Positions 25,991-35,425 of a DNA stretch of 64,000 nucleotides are shown one piece after another (positions within the stretch are counted from its first letter, which is position 1; each line of letters starts with the position of its first letter). The notes below the pieces were generated by a model. It was not told the DNA's origin and made no database searches. It saw nothing but the letters and a program-made list of their open reading frames with translations. A program made the position numbers and the translations under genes. This DNA is from Streptomyces xanthophaeus. GTDB taxonomy: Bacteria > Actinomycetota > Actinomycetes > Streptomycetales > Streptomycetaceae. The DNA lies in the NCBI RefSeq assembly GCF_030440515.1, contig NZ_CP076543.1, positions 7,603,001 through 7,667,000 of the forward strand, read 5' to 3'.

Positions 25991-27192
25991 AGGTCCTCCT
26001 CGAACGCGTCGGCCTTCGGCGGGAGCACGGCGATCACCCGGAAGCCGCCGTCCGGTCGTGGGCCGGCCTCGACGGTGCCGCCCAGGGCCGAGGCGCGCTC
26101 GCGCATCCCGACGAGCCCGTTGCCGCTTCCGCCCGGGGTGCCGCCCGTGGCCGGGCCGTCGTCGTCCACCCGTAGTTCGAGGGCGTGCGGCTGCCAGGTG
26201 AGGCGGATACGGGCGGTGCGCGACCCGGAGTGGCGCATCACATTGGTCAGTGCCTCCTGCAGGATGCGGAAGGCGGCGAGATCCACGCCGGGGGGCAGCA
26301 CCCTGGCCTCCCCCTCGGCCGAGACCTCCACGGTCAGCCCGGCCGCCGCGGCCTGCTCCACGAGCTCGGGAAGGCGGTCCAGACCGGGCGCGGGGGAGCG
26401 CGGTGCCTCGCCGGGGGAGCGCAGGGTGTCGAGGACCTGCCGGACCTCGCCCAGCGCCTCCTTGCTCGCCGCCTTGATGGTGGCGAGCGCCGTACGGGCC
26501 TGCTCGGGATCGGAGTCGAGCAGGGCCAGCCCGACGCCCGCCTGGACGTTGATCACCGAGATGCTGTGGGCGAGGACGTCGTGCAGTTCCCGCGCGATCC
26601 GCAGCCGCTCCTCGTCCACCCGGCGTCTCTCGGCCGCCGCCCGCTCGGCCCGTTCCCGGGCCCATTGCTCCCGGCGTACGCGCACCAGCTCCGCGACGGC
26701 GAGCACCGCGAGCACCCATGCGGTGACGCCCACCTCCTGCGCCCAGGACGTCGGGCCGTTCCCGGCGGGCGGGAGCCACCGGTAGAGCCAGTGCCCGATG
26801 AGCAGGTGCCCGGCCCAGAACAGGCCGACGGCGCCCCAGGCGGCCCGGCGGTGTCCGGCGACGACGGCGGCGAAACAGGCCAGGGCGAGACTGAGGAACA
26901 CCGGGCCGTACGGGTAACCGGCACCCACATAGACGAGGGTGACGACGCTGACCCCGTACGCCACGGCCACCGGGTACCGGTGCCGCACCACGAGCAGGGC
27001 GGGCCCGATCAGCAGCAGGAGCCGGGCGAAGCCGTCCAGTGCCACCCGCCCGCTCTGCGCGTGCGCGGCCCACCCCGCGCCGATCTGCGCGAAGACGGCC
27101 ACGAGAAGCGCCGAGCGCCAGGCCGGGCCCCGCCCGGTCCGCTCCACCCACCGCCGCCACGGGGGACCCGGGCGCTCACGCAGCTCTTCCAT
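25987..27192 (-). CDS. NarL-partner sensor histidine kinase (HisKA_3)
   Basis: 401 aa. Five or six N-terminal transmembrane helices are followed by a HisKA_3 dimerisation domain with phospho-acceptor His204 (RIARELHDVLAHSISVI). The HATPase is seen in QEALTNVMRHSG, VDDDGP and GNGLVGMRERA. It has no large extracellular loop, so it is probably an intramembrane sensor of envelope stress or membrane state. Cotranscribed with the response regulator. Confidence 0.93.
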   Translation of the reverse strand: MEELRERPGPPWRRWVERTGRGPAWRSALLVAVFAQIGAGWAAHAQSGRVALDGFARLLLLIGPALLVVRHRYPVAVAYGVSVVTLVYVGAGYPYGPVFLSLALACFAAVVAGHRRAAWGAVGLFWAGHLLIGHWLYRWLPPAGNGPTSWAQEVGVTAWVLAVLAVAELVRVRREQWARERAERAAAERRRVDEERLRIARELHDVLAHSISVINVQAGVGLALLDSDPEQARTALATIKAASKEALGEVRQVLDTLRSPGEAPRSPAPGLDRLPELVEQAAAAGLTVEVSAEGEARVLPPGVDLAAFRILQEALTNVMRHSGSRTARIRLTWQPHALELRVDDDGPATGGTPGGSGNGLVGMRERASALGGTVEAGPRPDGGFRVIAVLPPKADAFEEDL

Positions 27193-27494
27193 ACAGCCAC
27201 GCTAAACGGCGTCCGCCGTCACCCGCGTCACCCCGGCGTAGCGTTTCAGGCGTACTCCCCACGTAGTACCCGTACCCGACTTTTCGGCCGCGCGGACGAC
27301 GGCCCGACCGGTGCCGAGGTGTGATCGACATCTGGTGGTGGAGGCGGGCGGATCAGGCTAGGTTGCACGGAAGCGGAGGCCGCCGGGGACATCCGCCCCC
27401 GGCATCCGCCGGTTGCCCACTGCCGTAAATTGTCCAACGGTCCGCCGGGTAAGGCCGGGCAAAAGGTACGAGTTGGGGCAGGTGTGGGCAGGAC
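27193..27494. other. Non-coding divergent region of the two-component system
   Basis: 302 bp without a supported gene between the kinase start and the rightward gene at 27495. It contains the inverted repeat at 27252-27269 and presumably both promoters. Confidence 0.6.
27252..27269. promoter_or_regulatory. Candidate response-regulator operator
   Basis: GTACT (27252-27256) and AGTAC (27265-27269) flank an 8-base spacer, 60 bases upstream of the kinase start. NarL-type regulators bind such spaced inverted repeats and often autoregulate. Confidence 0.45.
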
Positions 27495-28703
27495 ATGGCG
27501 CGACGCGGACGTATGGAAGCGGACCGAGGTGCCACCTCCGCCGCGCCCGCGGTGCAGGGCTCCGAGATAGCCGCGGCGGCCGACGGCGGGAGCGCGGCCC
27601 GGGGCTGGCTCCGGCTCGGACGGGACGGGCGGCTCACCGCCTACGCGAGCTGCTCCGAAGGCCTGGTGCGCTGGACCGAGTCCGCGCCCGGCTCCGACAT
27701 CTGGCAGGGCCCCGAGCTGTTCCCCGTCGAAGGATGGGCGGGCCGGTTCACGCTCGCCCAGGACTCCAACGGGTTCGTCTGGTTCGCAGGCACCCGCCAC
27801 CGGGACGGGGCGCCGGGCGGCCGCGAGCTGATCATCGCCACCCAGTACCAGACCGGCCGCCCGCTCGGCGAATGGCGCGCGGTGGGCAACCCGTTCCCGG
27901 AACGCAAGCGGGAGCAGGGGCGCGGGCCGGAGCAGTCCCAGGAGCAGGCGGAGGCCGAGTCGGGGGCGCCCCTGCCCCCGCCCGGAGACCCGATCGTGCT
28001 CCCCGACGGCACCGGTGCGCTCCACATCCTCACCACCCGGTTCGGCGTGGGAGCGCGCGGCCGGACCCGGCGCGCCGATGGCGTATGGGGTAATTGGGCC
28101 GACTATCAGGGCAAATGGGTGCGCGGGGCCGTCGTTCCCCTCGTGACCGCCCAGGGCCGGGCCGAATTCCTGGTCACCTTCCGGGGCGGGGCCTCGTACT
28201 GGGGCCAGGACGTGCCGGGAAGCGACTTCAGATGGCTCGGGCGCATGAAGGCCGATGCCGTGGAGGGGACGTACAGCTCCTGCGAGACGGGCGCCGGAAG
28301 CGGCACCTACTTCTGGCGCCACCCGGCGGACGGCGGCGTCATCGCCTACCGCCCCCAGGCCCCCGCCGGCGCGGCGCCCGCGCTCATGCCGCTGGGCGGC
28401 GCGGGCGGGGTCGGTCCGGTGGGTGTCGCCCGTACGCGCATCGGCGGGTACGACTGCACCGTCCTGCTGCAGCGGGGGGCCGAGGGCTGCCCGGAAATCG
28501 CCGCCTACCCGACGGAGGGTGAGCAGTACGGCACTTGGTGGGCCCCTGTGGGGGACCGGTGCGCGGGCCTGCCGGCCATCTCGCAGGACGCCCGCGGCTC
28601 GGTCACGATCGCGATGATCGACATGGACGGAGGGCTGCTGGTCGCCCGGCAGGATCAGACGGACCCCGGTCTCGCCTTCGGCCCGTGGTGTCGGGTGGGG
28701 TGA
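27495..28703 (+). CDS. Hypothetical beta-propeller-like protein
   Basis: 402 aa, no signal peptide. Recurrent blocks such as GRLTAYASCSEGLVRWTE, NGFVWFAGTRHRDG, GGASYWGQDVPGSDFRW and GGLLVARQDQTDPGLAFGPW recall tectonin/PLL-type propeller repeats seen in lectin-like proteins. A charged insert sits near residues 135-160. The ATG at 27495 (alternative 27513) lacks a clear ribosome-binding site. It lies upstream of the wall-polymer genes, but a 348-bp gap separates them. Confidence 0.65.
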   Translation: MARRGRMEADRGATSAAPAVQGSEIAAAADGGSAARGWLRLGRDGRLTAYASCSEGLVRWTESAPGSDIWQGPELFPVEGWAGRFTLAQDSNGFVWFAGTRHRDGAPGGRELIIATQYQTGRPLGEWRAVGNPFPERKREQGRGPEQSQEQAEAESGAPLPPPGDPIVLPDGTGALHILTTRFGVGARGRTRRADGVWGNWADYQGKWVRGAVVPLVTAQGRAEFLVTFRGGASYWGQDVPGSDFRWLGRMKADAVEGTYSSCETGAGSGTYFWRHPADGGVIAYRPQAPAGAAPALMPLGGAGGVGPVGVARTRIGGYDCTVLLQRGAEGCPEIAAYPTEGEQYGTWWAPVGDRCAGLPAISQDARGSVTIAMIDMDGGLLVARQDQTDPGLAFGPWCRVG

Positions 28704-29051
28704 TCCACCTCACCTGAACGCCCGTGCTGTGGCGGCCGGAGCAATGATTGCGTGTGCCATGCCCTGGGCCTACCGGGAGTTGGGCTGCCCTGCAGGTGGG
28801 GGCGGTTGCCGCTCATTCGCGAACGTGAAGCTTCGGGCGTGTGAGGCGCCCATGAATACTTGCTCGCCATTAAGTGATTGCCCTACGCTGCGCAGACGCT
28901 GTCAAGGTCGTATAAGTGTGCGGTCGACTGCGGTGGGGCGGGTCGAGTGTTCGGGGAGCGGTGGGTGACCGGATTCAGGGGCGGGTCTGGCGGCGTGCCC
29001 CGGCAACTTCCGGTGCGCCATGAGAAGTGTGTCTATCGAGGAGCTTTCTGA
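28704..29051. other. Intergenic region with candidate promoter for the wall-polymer operon
   Basis: 348 bp without a supported gene and less GC-rich than its flanks. A sigma-70-like pair TTGCTC (28860-28865) and TACGCT (28884-28889) has an 18-base spacer and points to the transferase gene, which would leave a leader of roughly 155 bases. Nothing else recognisable. Confidence 0.4.
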
Positions 29052-32000
29052 GTGGCAGGTATGCCCCGCCTGAGTGTTGTCGTGCCCTTCCAGGATGTTG
29101 AGATATACCTCCAGGAATGTCTGGAATCGATAGCCAGGCAGACGTTCTCGGCGCTCGAAGTGATCATGGTCGATGACGGCTCGACCGACTCCTCGACGGC
29201 CATAGCCGCCGACTTCGCCCGCCGCGACCCCAGGTTCAAGCTCCTGCGCCAGGAGTCGATGGGGCCCGGACATGCCCGCAACGTCGGCATTCGAGCCGCT
29301 CATCCGCAAGCCGAGTTCCTCGCGTTCGTCGACGGCGACGACGTCATACCCGAGTACGCCTACGAGCTGCTCGTGCAGACCCTCGAAGGCTCCGGTTCCG
29401 ATTTCGTGTCGGGCAACGTGCAGATGATGAACTCCACCAAGAGGTGGCAGTCCCCCCTGCACAAGGCGCCCATGCAGAAGAGCAGGCGCGGCACGCACAT
29501 CACCAAGCTGCCGGACCTCATCTACGACCGCACCGTGTGGAACAAGGTGTTCCGTCGGTCCTTCTGGGACTACCACTACATCGCGTTCCCCGAGGGCGTC
29601 ATGTACGAGGACTCCTGGGTCAACATGTTCGCCCACTTCCGGGCCGCCAAGGTCGACATCCTCACGGACATCGTCTACTTCTGGCGCAGGCGCGAGGGCG
29701 GCGCGGCCCCCTCCATCACCCAGCGGCACACCGAGTTCAGCAACCTCCAGGACCGTGTCGCCGCGGTCCGGTCCGTCAGCCGCTTCCTCGCCGGCCACCG
29801 TGCGCGGTCCTACTCGGACCACAAGCGCAAGTACGACCTGGCCTGCCTGAAGTCGGACCTGATGCTGCATCTGAAGGTGCTGCCGGACGCCGACGAGGAG
29901 TACCAGGACGCCTTCATGCAGTGGGCGAACGAATTCCTGGACGAGGCCGACGCGGACATCATCCAGGAACTTCCCGCCGACGCCCGGGTCAAGTGGCTGC
30001 TGGTGCGCGAGGGACGACTGAAAGAACTGCTCGACGTCGTCGAGTTCGAGCGCAAGGGCGGGCCCCTGCCCGTGCAGCGCCGCTTCCACCGCTACCTCAA
30101 CTACCCCTACCTCGGCGACCGTTCGATCGGCCTCGACAAGAGCGCCTACCGGCTCGACAAGGAACTCTCGCTCCACGGCTCGCTGAACCGGGCGGCCTGG
30201 GACGACGACGACCACCTGACCCTGGAGGGGTCCGCGTACGTCCGCTTCATCAACGTGCACAAGCGGCACATGTCGATGAAGGCGATCGCGCTGCGCAACA
30301 AGAAGCAGGGCCGCGTGGTCGTCGCCAAGGCGAAGACCACCTACTACCCGCAGGCCACCGAGTACTCGAACCAGAACCGCTATTGCTACGACTGGTCCGG
30401 CTTCCAGGTCAGCTTCGACACCAGCCGGCTCAAGCGCAAGGGGGAGTGGGTCGAGGGCACTTGGGACGTCGCGGCGGGCGTCCTGAGCCGCGGCCTGTTC
30501 CGTTACAAGGGCATAGCCCGGGGCGGCGCGGGCAGCGCCTCCAACCCGCCCTACCGGTACGTGGACAAGAACATCCGCGTGGTGCCGCTCTTCCTGCAGG
30601 GCAAGCTCAAGCTCCGCGTCGAGACGGTCCGTTGCCGCATCACCCGGCACCGCATGGTCGGTGACCACATCGAGCTCGGCGGGGTCTACCTCGGCCCCAA
30701 GCTCCCCGAGTGGGCCAAGTTCCGGGTGACCAGCATGAGCGGCGCCGGCCGCCACGACTCGTGGGTCCACTTCACGCCGGGCGGCGAGGGCTGGTACCTC
30801 TTCGTCACGCGCATACCGGTCAAGGCGCTCGTCCCCGGACACCGCACGAACGCCTCGGACGGCGTCCCGGAGACCTGGAACACCGGCGCCAACGGCTGGA
30901 AGACCACCTTCCACGTCGAGGGACGCAAGGCGGCCATCTACCCCGTCATGGCCGAGGACGCCACCGACGGCCACTACCGGATGCCCACCGGGCTGCAGAC
31001 CGACGGCGGGGACCGCGAGGTCTTCGTGCACCGCAACGGCTCCGGCTACGTGGTCCTGTTCGAACGGGACACCCTGCCGCTGGCCAAGTCCGCCACCTGG
31101 CGCGAGGACGGCTCGCTGGAGGTCGTCGTCGGCTACGCCGCACAGGACATGCTCGACGCGTCCGAGTACGCCATGGCGCACGTCGTCGTACGCTCCCGCG
31201 CGCACGGCGCGGAACGCGTCGCCCCGATCACCTGGTACGGCGACGAGTTCCGCTTCGTCGTCACCCCCGCCGCGATGCGCACGCTGGCCGGCGACATCCC
31301 GCTGGCCTCCGGCCGCTGGGACTTCTTCCTGCGCCGCCAGGATCCCTCCGCGGTCACCCCGGAGAACCGCTCCGGCGACCTCATGGTCAAGATGACGCAG
31401 GATCTGATCCCCACCCTGCCGCAGGACATGACCAGCGACGAGCGCCGCTACGAGCTGCAGTCGGAGGCCTACGACCGGCTCTCGCTGCTGGTCCACTCGG
31501 CGATGCCGGACGAGGCACGCGGCCCCTACCGGCAGAAGCTGATGCGCACCAAGACGTATCCGGCGGCCCGCCGCAAGCCCGTGACCCAGGCCGTGCTCTT
31601 CGACGCCTTCAAGGGGACCCAGTACTCGGACAGCCCGCGCGCGCTGCACGAGGAGATGGTCCGCCGCGGCCTGGACCTCGAACACCTGTGGGTGGTGCGC
31701 GACGACCAGGTGGAGGTTCCCCCCACCGCACGGCCCGTGCGCATGTGGTCCCCCGACTGGTACGAGGCCATGGCCCGGGCGAAGTACGTCGTGGCCAACA
31801 ACCACCTGCCGGACTGGTTCGAGAAGCGCGAGGGACAGGTCGTCGTACAGACCTGGCACGGCACCCCGCTCAAGCGCATCGGACACGACATCGAAGCCGT
31901 GCACTTCGCGGACAAGCGGTACCTGGAGCGCGTGGAGAAGGAGGTGCAGAACTGGGACATGCTGGTGTCCCCGAACAGCTTCAGCACCCCGATCCTCAAG

Positions 32001-32864
32001 CGGGCCTTCCAGTTCCCCGGCGAGATGGTCGAGAGCGGCTACCCCCGCAACGACATCCTGCGCCGCGCGGACTCCGGACAGCGGGCGGCCGAAGTACGCC
32101 GCCGCATCGGCCTGCCGCCGGGCAAGAAGGCCATCATGTACGCGCCGACCTGGCGCGACGACCAGTTCTACGCACCCGGGAAGTACAAGCTCGACTTCCG
32201 CATCGACCTCGACGAGGCCAAGGCGCAGCTGGGCCACGACCACGTCCTGCTCGTGCGGCGCCACCCCAATGTGGTGGACCCCGTACCGGGCGCCGGCGAC
32301 GGCTTCGTCTTCGACGTGTCCGACTACCCGGACATGGCGGACCTCTCGCTCATCGCGGACGTGATGATCACGGACTACTCCTCCCTGATGTTCGACTTCG
32401 TCAACACCGGGCGGCCGATCCTCTTCTTCACCTACGACCTGGACCACTACCGCGACACCCTGCGCGGCTTCTACTTCGACTTCGAGCAGTCCGCCCCCGG
32501 CCCCCTCGTGTACTCCTCCCCGGAGCTGATCGGGGCGATCCGCAACATCGACCGCATCCAGCAGGGCTACGCCGCCCGCTACCGCTGGTTCCAGCAGGAA
32601 TTCTGTGACCTCGACGACGGCTACGCCTCGGCCAGGCTGACCGACCGCATCCTGATCGCCGGAGGGGACCTCGACCCCGCCCGGGCGCAGGCTCCGGCCG
32701 TCGGAGCGGTCCGCGGCCGCGCGGCGGGTCAGGCGGGTCAGGCGGGTCCGCCGGGCGAAGCGGGTCTGGCAGGTCAGGCAGGTCAGGCAGGTCCCTGGAA
32801 CGGAGGCACCCTCGGTCAGGTGCCGCGCCAGCCGGCGAGAAGAATGGATTCCGAGCATGTCTAA
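29052..32864 (+). CDS. Bifunctional GT2 glycosyltransferase / CDP-glycerol-type glycerophosphotransferase
   Basis: 1270 aa, a wall teichoic-acid polymerase-like enzyme. Residues about 5-250 are a GT-A glycosyltransferase family 2 domain (LSVVVPFQDVEIYLQECLESI, MVDDGSTDSS, FVDGDDV). A middle region of about 500 residues resembles the extended TagF-like linker. Residues about 830-1190 form a Glyphos_transf domain (VVVQTWHGTPLKRIGHD, SGYPRNDIL, YAPTWRDDQF, ITDYSSLMFDF). A collagen-like tail with GQAGQAGPPGEAG repeats ends the protein. GAGGAG lies 8 bases before GTG 29052; ATG 29061 is an alternative. It overlaps the next gene by 8 bases, indicating one operon. Likely membrane-peripheral, building an anionic glycopolymer. 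Confidence 0.9.
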   Translation: MAGMPRLSVVVPFQDVEIYLQECLESIARQTFSALEVIMVDDGSTDSSTAIAADFARRDPRFKLLRQESMGPGHARNVGIRAAHPQAEFLAFVDGDDVIPEYAYELLVQTLEGSGSDFVSGNVQMMNSTKRWQSPLHKAPMQKSRRGTHITKLPDLIYDRTVWNKVFRRSFWDYHYIAFPEGVMYEDSWVNMFAHFRAAKVDILTDIVYFWRRREGGAAPSITQRHTEFSNLQDRVAAVRSVSRFLAGHRARSYSDHKRKYDLACLKSDLMLHLKVLPDADEEYQDAFMQWANEFLDEADADIIQELPADARVKWLLVREGRLKELLDVVEFERKGGPLPVQRRFHRYLNYPYLGDRSIGLDKSAYRLDKELSLHGSLNRAAWDDDDHLTLEGSAYVRFINVHKRHMSMKAIALRNKKQGRVVVAKAKTTYYPQATEYSNQNRYCYDWSGFQVSFDTSRLKRKGEWVEGTWDVAAGVLSRGLFRYKGIARGGAGSASNPPYRYVDKNIRVVPLFLQGKLKLRVETVRCRITRHRMVGDHIELGGVYLGPKLPEWAKFRVTSMSGAGRHDSWVHFTPGGEGWYLFVTRIPVKALVPGHRTNASDGVPETWNTGANGWKTTFHVEGRKAAIYPVMAEDATDGHYRMPTGLQTDGGDREVFVHRNGSGYVVLFERDTLPLAKSATWREDGSLEVVVGYAAQDMLDASEYAMAHVVVRSRAHGAERVAPITWYGDEFRFVVTPAAMRTLAGDIPLASGRWDFFLRRQDPSAVTPENRSGDLMVKMTQDLIPTLPQDMTSDERRYELQSEAYDRLSLLVHSAMPDEARGPYRQKLMRTKTYPAARRKPVTQAVLFDAFKGTQYSDSPRALHEEMVRRGLDLEHLWVVRDDQVEVPPTARPVRMWSPDWYEAMARAKYVVANNHLPDWFEKREGQVVVQTWHGTPLKRIGHDIEAVHFADKRYLERVEKEVQNWDMLVSPNSFSTPILKRAFQFPGEMVESGYPRNDILRRADSGQRAAEVRRRIGLPPGKKAIMYAPTWRDDQFYAPGKYKLDFRIDLDEAKAQLGHDHVLLVRRHPNVVDPVPGAGDGFVFDVSDYPDMADLSLIADVMITDYSSLMFDFVNTGRPILFFTYDLDHYRDTLRGFYFDFEQSAPGPLVYSSPELIGAIRNIDRIQQGYAARYRWFQQEFCDLDDGYASARLTDRILIAGGDLDPARAQAPAVGAVRGRAAGQAGQAGPPGEAGLAGQAGQAGPWNGGTLGQVPRQPARRMDSEHV
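32724..32800 (+). repeat. Collagen-like minisatellite in the transferase C-terminus
   Basis: Tandem 9-base units of the GCGGGTCAG / GCAGGTCAG type encode about eight Gly-x-x triplets (GQAGQAGPPGEAGLAGQAGQ). Such repeats are prone to slippage and probably vary in copy number between strains. They lie after the catalytic domain. Confidence 0.75.
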
Positions 32865-34368
32865 GACAGCCCAGAGCACGCGCCGCGTCTTCACCGGCGT
32901 GGACTCCTCCGGGGCGGTGCCGATCGAGTACCGGTTCTCCCACGCGCGCAACGGCAACCGCCATCTGGTCGTCGTCTTCGCGAACCGCTACGCGACCAAC
33001 GAGTACGGCTGGGCCAACGGGAAGCTCGACCTGCTCCGCTCCAACATCCTGTGGGTCCGGGACCTGTTCGACGGCGCGAACACCTACTACCTGTGCAAGG
33101 GGATGGACTTCTCCCTGGAGCAGTCCGTCGCCGGGCTCATCTCGCGCGTCATGGGCGCCCTGTCGCTCTCGCCGGACCAAGTGACCATGTTCGGCAGCTC
33201 CAAGGGCGGCAGCGCGGCCCTGTTCTTCGGCCTGAAGTACGGCTTCCGGAACATCGTGGCCAGCGTGCCGCAGTTCCGGATCGGCACCCGCGTCAAGGAG
33301 GGCAACCCCGAGGCGGTCCGGGTGATGATGGGCGAGGCGACGGAGCACAACGTACGCGTCCTCGACTCGGTCCTCCCCGACCTGGTGCACAGCGGGGCGA
33401 ACCGCTCCGCCAACATCTACCTGGTCACCTCGCCCCAGGACGAGCAGTACGCGAGCCAGGTGGAGCCGTTCGTCAGGCTCTTCCAGGCACACGAGAACTT
33501 CAACTTCGTCTACAACGACTCTTCCCTCATCACCGACCACGGGAAGGTCACCCTGCGCAACCTCCCCACCCTGATAGGGCTGTTGAACCTCCTCGTCGAG
33601 GGCATCACCCCCCGGTTCGGCATGGTCCGCAACGGCTACGAGGAGCCCCAGCGCGACACGTCGGCCATCGACGCCTACCTGACCCAGACCTCCCTGGTGC
33701 AGAAGGACGAGTCCTTCCCCCGGCCGGTGGTGCTGACCCCGACGACGGAGGAGCGGGTCCCCGCGAACATGGTCCGTTTCACCGGCACCGCCGTGGGCGC
33801 CGTACGCGTCAGCTTCTGGCAGGACGGCAAGCACAAGGGCTCCGCGCCCGTCGCCGCGGACGGCACCTGGGTCTGGGAGCGCAGCAGCCCCTGGCCGAAG
33901 GGGAGGCACGTCGTCAGGCTGTTCGCCGCCGACGCCAACAATTACCAGACCGAACGCACCGAAGTGGTCTTCACGGCCGTGGAGAACGCGTCCGCGGCCC
34001 TGCCCGAGTACGAGCCCGCGCCCCCGCCGATGCCCAGGCCGGCGCAGCGCCTCGTGCTGTCGGTGACCGCCCCGGCCGCCCACCAGCAGCTGTCGGGCCC
34101 CGCCGTCGGCTTCGCAGGCTACGCCCCGGGCGCCGTCCGCGTGGACTTCCAGGAGGGCGGAGCGGCCCTGGGGACGTGCGAGGTGCGGTCCGACGGCAGT
34201 TGGGTGTGGGAGCCCGGCTGGGCCTGGAACCAGGGCGACCACTTCGTCGAGGCCATCGCGGTGGACGCCGTCGGCAACGCCTCCCCCTGGACGGCCGTCC
34301 CCTTCACCCTGGTCATGAACTCCTACCCCGTGCCCGCACAGGGGGCGTTCTTCAACCCACGGTACTGA
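32857..34368 (+). CDS. Asp2-like alpha/beta hydrolase with two C-terminal Ig-like repeats
   Basis: 503 aa. The N-terminal about 290 residues resemble the accessory-Sec Asp2 alpha/beta hydrolase group, with a nucleophile elbow MFGSSKGGSAALFFG and a late TDHGKVT histidine. Two similar about 85-residue repeats follow: VRFTGTAVGAVRVSFWQDGK...DGTWVWE and VGFAGYAPGAVRVDFQEGGA...DGSWVWE, joined by a proline-rich linker. They look like bacterial Ig/Y_Y_Y-type modules. It overlaps the polymer transferase by 8 bases, so a role in modifying (for example acylating) that polymer is plausible. No signal peptide, so it acts inside or through another export route. Confidence 0.75.
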   Translation: MSKTAQSTRRVFTGVDSSGAVPIEYRFSHARNGNRHLVVVFANRYATNEYGWANGKLDLLRSNILWVRDLFDGANTYYLCKGMDFSLEQSVAGLISRVMGALSLSPDQVTMFGSSKGGSAALFFGLKYGFRNIVASVPQFRIGTRVKEGNPEAVRVMMGEATEHNVRVLDSVLPDLVHSGANRSANIYLVTSPQDEQYASQVEPFVRLFQAHENFNFVYNDSSLITDHGKVTLRNLPTLIGLLNLLVEGITPRFGMVRNGYEEPQRDTSAIDAYLTQTSLVQKDESFPRPVVLTPTTEERVPANMVRFTGTAVGAVRVSFWQDGKHKGSAPVAADGTWVWERSSPWPKGRHVVRLFAADANNYQTERTEVVFTAVENASAALPEYEPAPPPMPRPAQRLVLSVTAPAAHQQLSGPAVGFAGYAPGAVRVDFQEGGAALGTCEVRSDGSWVWEPGWAWNQGDHFVEAIAVDAVGNASPWTAVPFTLVMNSYPVPAQGAFFNPRY

Positions 34369-35311
34369 TCGTGGCCGGGTCCTCGGGCCGCGTCACCCGC
34401 ATCACCAGCGGCCGGTGGTCGGACGCCTTGGTGTCCACCACCTCGCAGGCGGTGCGGGGGAGCTGGGTGAACAGGTAGTCGATCTTCGTGCCGTCCTTGA
34501 GGGTGGCGCGTCCCTTCTTCGAGCTGCCCTTCTGGTCGCACTCGCGGTACGTGGTGTACGCCTCCGACGGCCAGATCCAGGCGGACGTGTTCCGGTCGCC
34601 CACCGGCGGCGGGGAGTTGAAGTCCCCGCCGAAGACCGTGGCCGCGTCCGTCGACGCGGCGGCGACCAGCGAGCTCAGCTGGTCGTCGCGGAAGTCCCAG
34701 TCCGGGTGCTCGTCGTCGCTCTCCCGCAGCGACAGGTGCGCGTTGCACACCCGCACCCGCTGGGCCGGGACCCGCGCGCACAGGACCCCTCGGTGCAGTC
34801 CCACCGTCGGCTGCTCGGTCGGTATCGCCTCCACGTCCGTGAGCGGGGAGCCGGCCAGCAGGCCGTAGCCCGCCTCGCCCCGACCCTGCCCGGTGCAGCC
34901 GACGGGCGAACGGCGGCCCGCCGAGTCGACCTCGGCGTACGGTTCGAAGGCCGAATGCCACTGCGGGCCGAGACTGCGGGCGAAGGAGAGCAGGTCCTCG
35001 GAGCACACCTCCTGCAGGAGCAGGACCTGGACGCCCGAGTCACCGATCAGGTCGCGCAGCTGCTGGAGCTTCTCCTTCGGGCCCCCGGTCTTCTCGCAGC
35101 TCCACTGCCGCACCCCGCACATGTTCCAGGTGGCCACGGAGACCTCGTCGGCCTTCCCGGCGCCCGCACCGGCACCCGTGACCGAAGCCGGTGTCTGCCC
35201 CGACGTGCACGCCACCGCGGTCAACAGGCTCAGGGTCGCCGCCGTGCGGCCGAACCGGCGGCGGAGCGACCGCCGCCGCGACCACCGCCCGGTCTCCATG
35301 TGTCTCTGCAT
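34352..35311 (-). CDS. Secreted endonuclease/exonuclease/phosphatase lipoprotein
   Basis: 319 aa. An arginine-rich N-terminus precedes a hydrophobic stretch and lipobox (LSLLTAVAC). The catalytic EEP fold follows: VATWNMCG, LLLQEVC, NAHLSLRESDDEHP, GGDFNSPP and a final SDHRPLVM motif. It may cleave nucleic acids or phosphodiesters outside the cell. ATG 35311 is chosen, 35299 is possible. Its 3-prime end overlaps the convergent Asp2-like gene by 17 bases. Confidence 0.88.
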   Translation of the reverse strand: MQRHMETGRWSRRRSLRRRFGRTAATLSLLTAVACTSGQTPASVTGAGAGAGKADEVSVATWNMCGVRQWSCEKTGGPKEKLQQLRDLIGDSGVQVLLLQEVCSEDLLSFARSLGPQWHSAFEPYAEVDSAGRRSPVGCTGQGRGEAGYGLLAGSPLTDVEAIPTEQPTVGLHRGVLCARVPAQRVRVCNAHLSLRESDDEHPDWDFRDDQLSSLVAAASTDAATVFGGDFNSPPPVGDRNTSAWIWPSEAYTTYRECDQKGSSKKGRATLKDGTKIDYLFTQLPRTACEVVDTKASDHRPLVMRVTRPEDPATISTVG

Positions 35312-35425
35312 TCGGACATCATTGGGTATGGGCCGGTCAGACCGTGCATCGGGCCCGGTGTGAGCCGTTCCGCATCGCCGCCGGAAACCCTGAGGCGTAC
35401 CTCGGGGACACCATAGGGTGGGACG

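Noticed and set aside
32724..32800. Tandem repeats as CRISPR array
   Set aside because: Units are 9 bases, in frame, without spacers, and encode Gly-x-x triplets.
28902..32957. Leftward open frame of 1351 codons antisense to the wall-polymer transferase
   Set aside because: Shadow of GC third-position bias; valine/glycine/arginine-rich sequence without motifs.
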